64,000 nucleotides of DNA from Phenylobacterium koreense (GTDB lineage Bacteria; Pseudomonadota; Alphaproteobacteria; Caulobacterales; Caulobacteraceae): contig NZ_JBEPLU010000001.1 of NCBI RefSeq assembly GCF_040545335.1, positions 620,001 to 684,000 on the forward strand, given 5' to 3'. Position numbers and translations under genes: made by a program. The notes beneath the pieces are model-generated. The model made no database searches and was not told the DNA's origin. It saw nothing but the letters and a program-made list of their open reading frames with translations. Below, piece after piece: positions 61,818 to 64,000 of the stretch (position 1 is the first letter of the stretch; each line of letters opens with the position of its first letter).

Positions 61818-64000
61818 ATGCAATTGATCAAGGTGATGCTCGTGGCGGCCATGCTGCTGCAGCCGGTCGCGGCCCTGGCCGCCGACCTGCCGCGTCGCCT
61901 TGCGCATTACACCCACCAGCCGTGGACCGAGGCCATCGACGCTCCGGCGCCAGTGCTTGCGATCGCACAGGGTCGCGACGGCTTCCTCTGGCTGGCGACG
62001 GGCCAGGGCCTGTTCAGATTTGATGGCGTCAGTTTCGAGCCGATCGTCGCCGAGGGGGATGACCAGTCCCAAGGCCAGCCGAGCGCCCTGCTGGTGACGC
62101 GCAATGGGGACGTCTGGAGCAACTTCTCATCTTCCGGACGCTTCGCCATCTATCGCAAGGGCGCCTTGCGACTTCTGGACGCTCCTGCGGCCCCGAACCG
62201 GGTCATCGACATGGCCGAAGGCCTGGACGGCTCGATCTGGGCGCTGACCGCGAAGTTCGACGCTGAAGTCCTACGCCTGCGAAACGGCCAATGGACCTCA
62301 TTCAACGTCAAGCAGGGCCTGCCCCTGGACGACGCGCTGAGCATGCTGGTCGCTGCGGACGGTGCGGTGTGGATCTCGTTCTGCAACTCGGTCGTACGGC
62401 TGGCTGCGGGCGCAACGCGCTTTGAGACGGTGCGCAGCACGCCACAGGCCAACGGACGCCTGTCTGTCGATCAGGCTGGGCGCATCTGGCTGTCGGAGAA
62501 GCGGGGCAGCTATCCGATCAGCGGCCCGGGCGGCGCTGGCTCGCCGCCGCCGCTTCGCGCCCCCTACCCGACCGACGACGCGCAGATCCGGGGCGCGCCG
62601 GTCATCGACCACGCCGGCAACCTGTGGATCGCCACGCGCTATGACGGGGTGCAGCGCGTGGCCTCGATCAATCCCTCGGGTTCGGCCAATCCGCTGGCGG
62701 AGCGTCTGCAAAGTAGCGGCGGCCTCTCCTCGGACGTCACCTATGACGTCCTGGAAGACCGGGAGGGCAACCTGTGGGTCGGCACCGAAAAGGGCCTGGA
62801 CAAGCTGCGGCCGGCGACCCTGAGAGCCGAGCCGGAACTGACCAGGCCGGCCGCATTCGGAGACAAGCTCCTCGCCGCCTCGGACGGTTCGGTCTATATC
62901 GGCGAGGCCAGGACCATCTACCGGATCGCGGCGGGCGGGCGGCCGGAACCCATCCTGCAGAACATTTCGGAGCCGCAGGCGCTGTGCGAAGCGCCGGACG
63001 GCGCGATCTGGATCGCCTTCTCCGACCAAATAACCGTGTGGCGGAATGGGCGCGTGCAACGGCGGATCGATCGGGCGCCGGCGAGCAACACCCACAGCAT
63101 CATCTTTGACTGCGCTTTCGATTCACGCGGCGACTACTGGACCGCCGCCGGCGGCGGCGGCATGCACCGCTTTCATGATGGCCGCTGGGAAGCCATGTAC
63201 GGCTCCGCCGCGGTCGACGGCTTCTACCCGACGACGCTGGTCGCTGGTCCCCGGGGAAATCTGGTTGTTCAATGGAGCCGCGACAGCCTGGCCTGGATTG
63301 GAGAGTCCGACCAGCCGTCTCTCTTGCGCTTCGACGCCGAGCATCGGCGGCGGTTCATTCCCGACCATGGCCAGGGCGGTCCGCAAGCCCTGACGCTCTA
63401 TCCGACGTCCGCCGGCGACATCATCGCAGCGGGCGCGTTTGGCCTGTCACGCTTCCAGGGGATGAGCATCCAGACCCTTTGGGCTGATCCCACGGCCGCG
63501 GACCGGCGGATCAGCGGCCTCGTGCAGACACCGGAAGGCGACACCTGGATCGCCTATCCCAGGACGTTGGTCCGTTTCCGCTCGTCGGACCTGGCCGAGG
63601 CCTTTTCCAAAGGCGAGGCGCCGCGGCCGACGCTGACGCTTGGCCTCGGCGATGGCCTGACCAGCCGGCCGCACTCCCACAGCCAGCGCTCCATCGTGCG
63701 AGGCGGCGACGGGCGCCTATGGGTCGCCACCGAGACCGGCGCCTTATGGATGGATCCCCGGCAGATCGCGCGGACCTATTTGCCGCCAGGACTGGCCATC
63801 AAATCGGTGACGGCCAATGGTCATCTCTATCGCGATCCCGCCTCGCTCAAGCTGGGCAGCGAAACGCCAAACGTCGAAATCGACTTCGCGGTCCTGAACT
63901 TTGCCGACCCCAAACGCAGCCAGGTGCGCTACCGGCTCAAGGGGTTCGACAGCACCTGGATAGACCCGGGCGCGAGGCGGCAAGCCTTCTACACGAACCT
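61818..64000 (+). CDS. two-component regulator propeller sensor, partial
   Basis: The frame is open from an ATG (AGGA upstream) to the window edge, 727 codons so far. A signal peptide (VMLVAAMLLQPVAALAA) is followed by RLAHYTHQPWTEAIDAPAP and repeated propeller blades with the Reg_prop signature (AIAQGRDGFLWLATGQGLFRF; DREGNLWVGTEKGLDKL; GGDGRLWVATETGALWMDP). Near the end (VEIDFAVLNFADPKRSQVRY, RLKGFDSTWIDPG) a Y_Y_Y domain begins. In complete relatives a transmembrane helix and histidine kinase follow; that part is off the window. The sensed ligand is probably periplasmic. It is divergent from the FixJ-type gene. Confidence 0.92.
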   Translation, partial: MQLIKVMLVAAMLLQPVAALAADLPRRLAHYTHQPWTEAIDAPAPVLAIAQGRDGFLWLATGQGLFRFDGVSFEPIVAEGDDQSQGQPSALLVTRNGDVWSNFSSSGRFAIYRKGALRLLDAPAAPNRVIDMAEGLDGSIWALTAKFDAEVLRLRNGQWTSFNVKQGLPLDDALSMLVAADGAVWISFCNSVVRLAAGATRFETVRSTPQANGRLSVDQAGRIWLSEKRGSYPISGPGGAGSPPPLRAPYPTDDAQIRGAPVIDHAGNLWIATRYDGVQRVASINPSGSANPLAERLQSSGGLSSDVTYDVLEDREGNLWVGTEKGLDKLRPATLRAEPELTRPAAFGDKLLAASDGSVYIGEARTIYRIAAGGRPEPILQNISEPQALCEAPDGAIWIAFSDQITVWRNGRVQRRIDRAPASNTHSIIFDCAFDSRGDYWTAAGGGGMHRFHDGRWEAMYGSAAVDGFYPTTLVAGPRGNLVVQWSRDSLAWIGESDQPSLLRFDAEHRRRFIPDHGQGGPQALTLYPTSAGDIIAAGAFGLSRFQGMSIQTLWADPTAADRRISGLVQTPEGDTWIAYPRTLVRFRSSDLAEAFSKGEAPRPTLTLGLGDGLTSRPHSHSQRSIVRGGDGRLWVATETGALWMDPRQIARTYLPPGLAIKSVTANGHLYRDPASLKLGSETPNVEIDFAVLNFADPKRSQVRYRLKGFDSTWIDPGARRQAFYTN

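Overview
The window is GC-rich (third codon positions mostly G or C) and looks like the chromosome of an alphaproteobacterium of the Caulobacteraceae, most like Phenylobacterium or Caulobacter. This is inferred from gene content: large TonB receptors, a tripartite RND pump, FixJ-type regulators with PAS kinases, a serralysin with RTX repeats, tRNA-Pro(CGG) and many uncharacterised outer-membrane proteins. No species call is possible from sequence alone. About 60 protein genes, one tRNA and two degraded genes were found. No rRNA, CRISPR array or complete insertion sequence is visible.

1-6.3 kb is accessory. A minus-strand cassette holds an XRE repressor, a large serine recombinase and two ParB-like proteins, coupled by 1-4 base overlaps and with no ParA. 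A YwqG-family gene and tRNA-Pro follow, with three short copies of a sequence that includes the tRNA 3' end.

6.4-13.8 kb holds a MipA-like porin and a complete RND efflux operon (adaptor, pump, outer-membrane channel). It is divergent from a TetR gene across two matching palindromic operators. 14-35 kb is mostly chromosomal housekeeping: a TonB receptor, a secreted amidohydrolase, SppA, a metallo-hydrolase, acyl-CoA ligase, flavoprotein, pdxH, a J-domain protein, aroC and the queC-queE-queD operon. 35-43 kb holds a second TonB receptor, a hybrid pseudo-histidine-kinase, an RTX protease, small stress-type proteins and a divergent CoaD-like protein. 43.8-47.8 kb is an arginine-deiminase operon with only the deiminase and a transporter, plus a beta-barrel protein.

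48-64 kb looks like a redox or electrophile response region. It holds a Rieske-FAD reductase, NmrA-like reductases (one tandem copy decayed to a pseudogene), an AhpD-like protein, a membrane protein coupled to a soluble histidine kinase and ETF-ubiquinone oxidoreductase, a GST, an SDR, and a PAS kinase / receiver / FixJ-type regulator set. It ends in a propeller sensor that runs off the window. A motif resembling ACCAAGGTCTA recurs in four intergenic spots of this region and may be the operator of the local FixJ-type regulator.

The best candidates for undescribed biology are the XRE-recombinase-ParB-ParB cassette, the pseudokinase-receiver hybrid, the split membrane-sensor/kinase pair and the ACCAAGG regulon.
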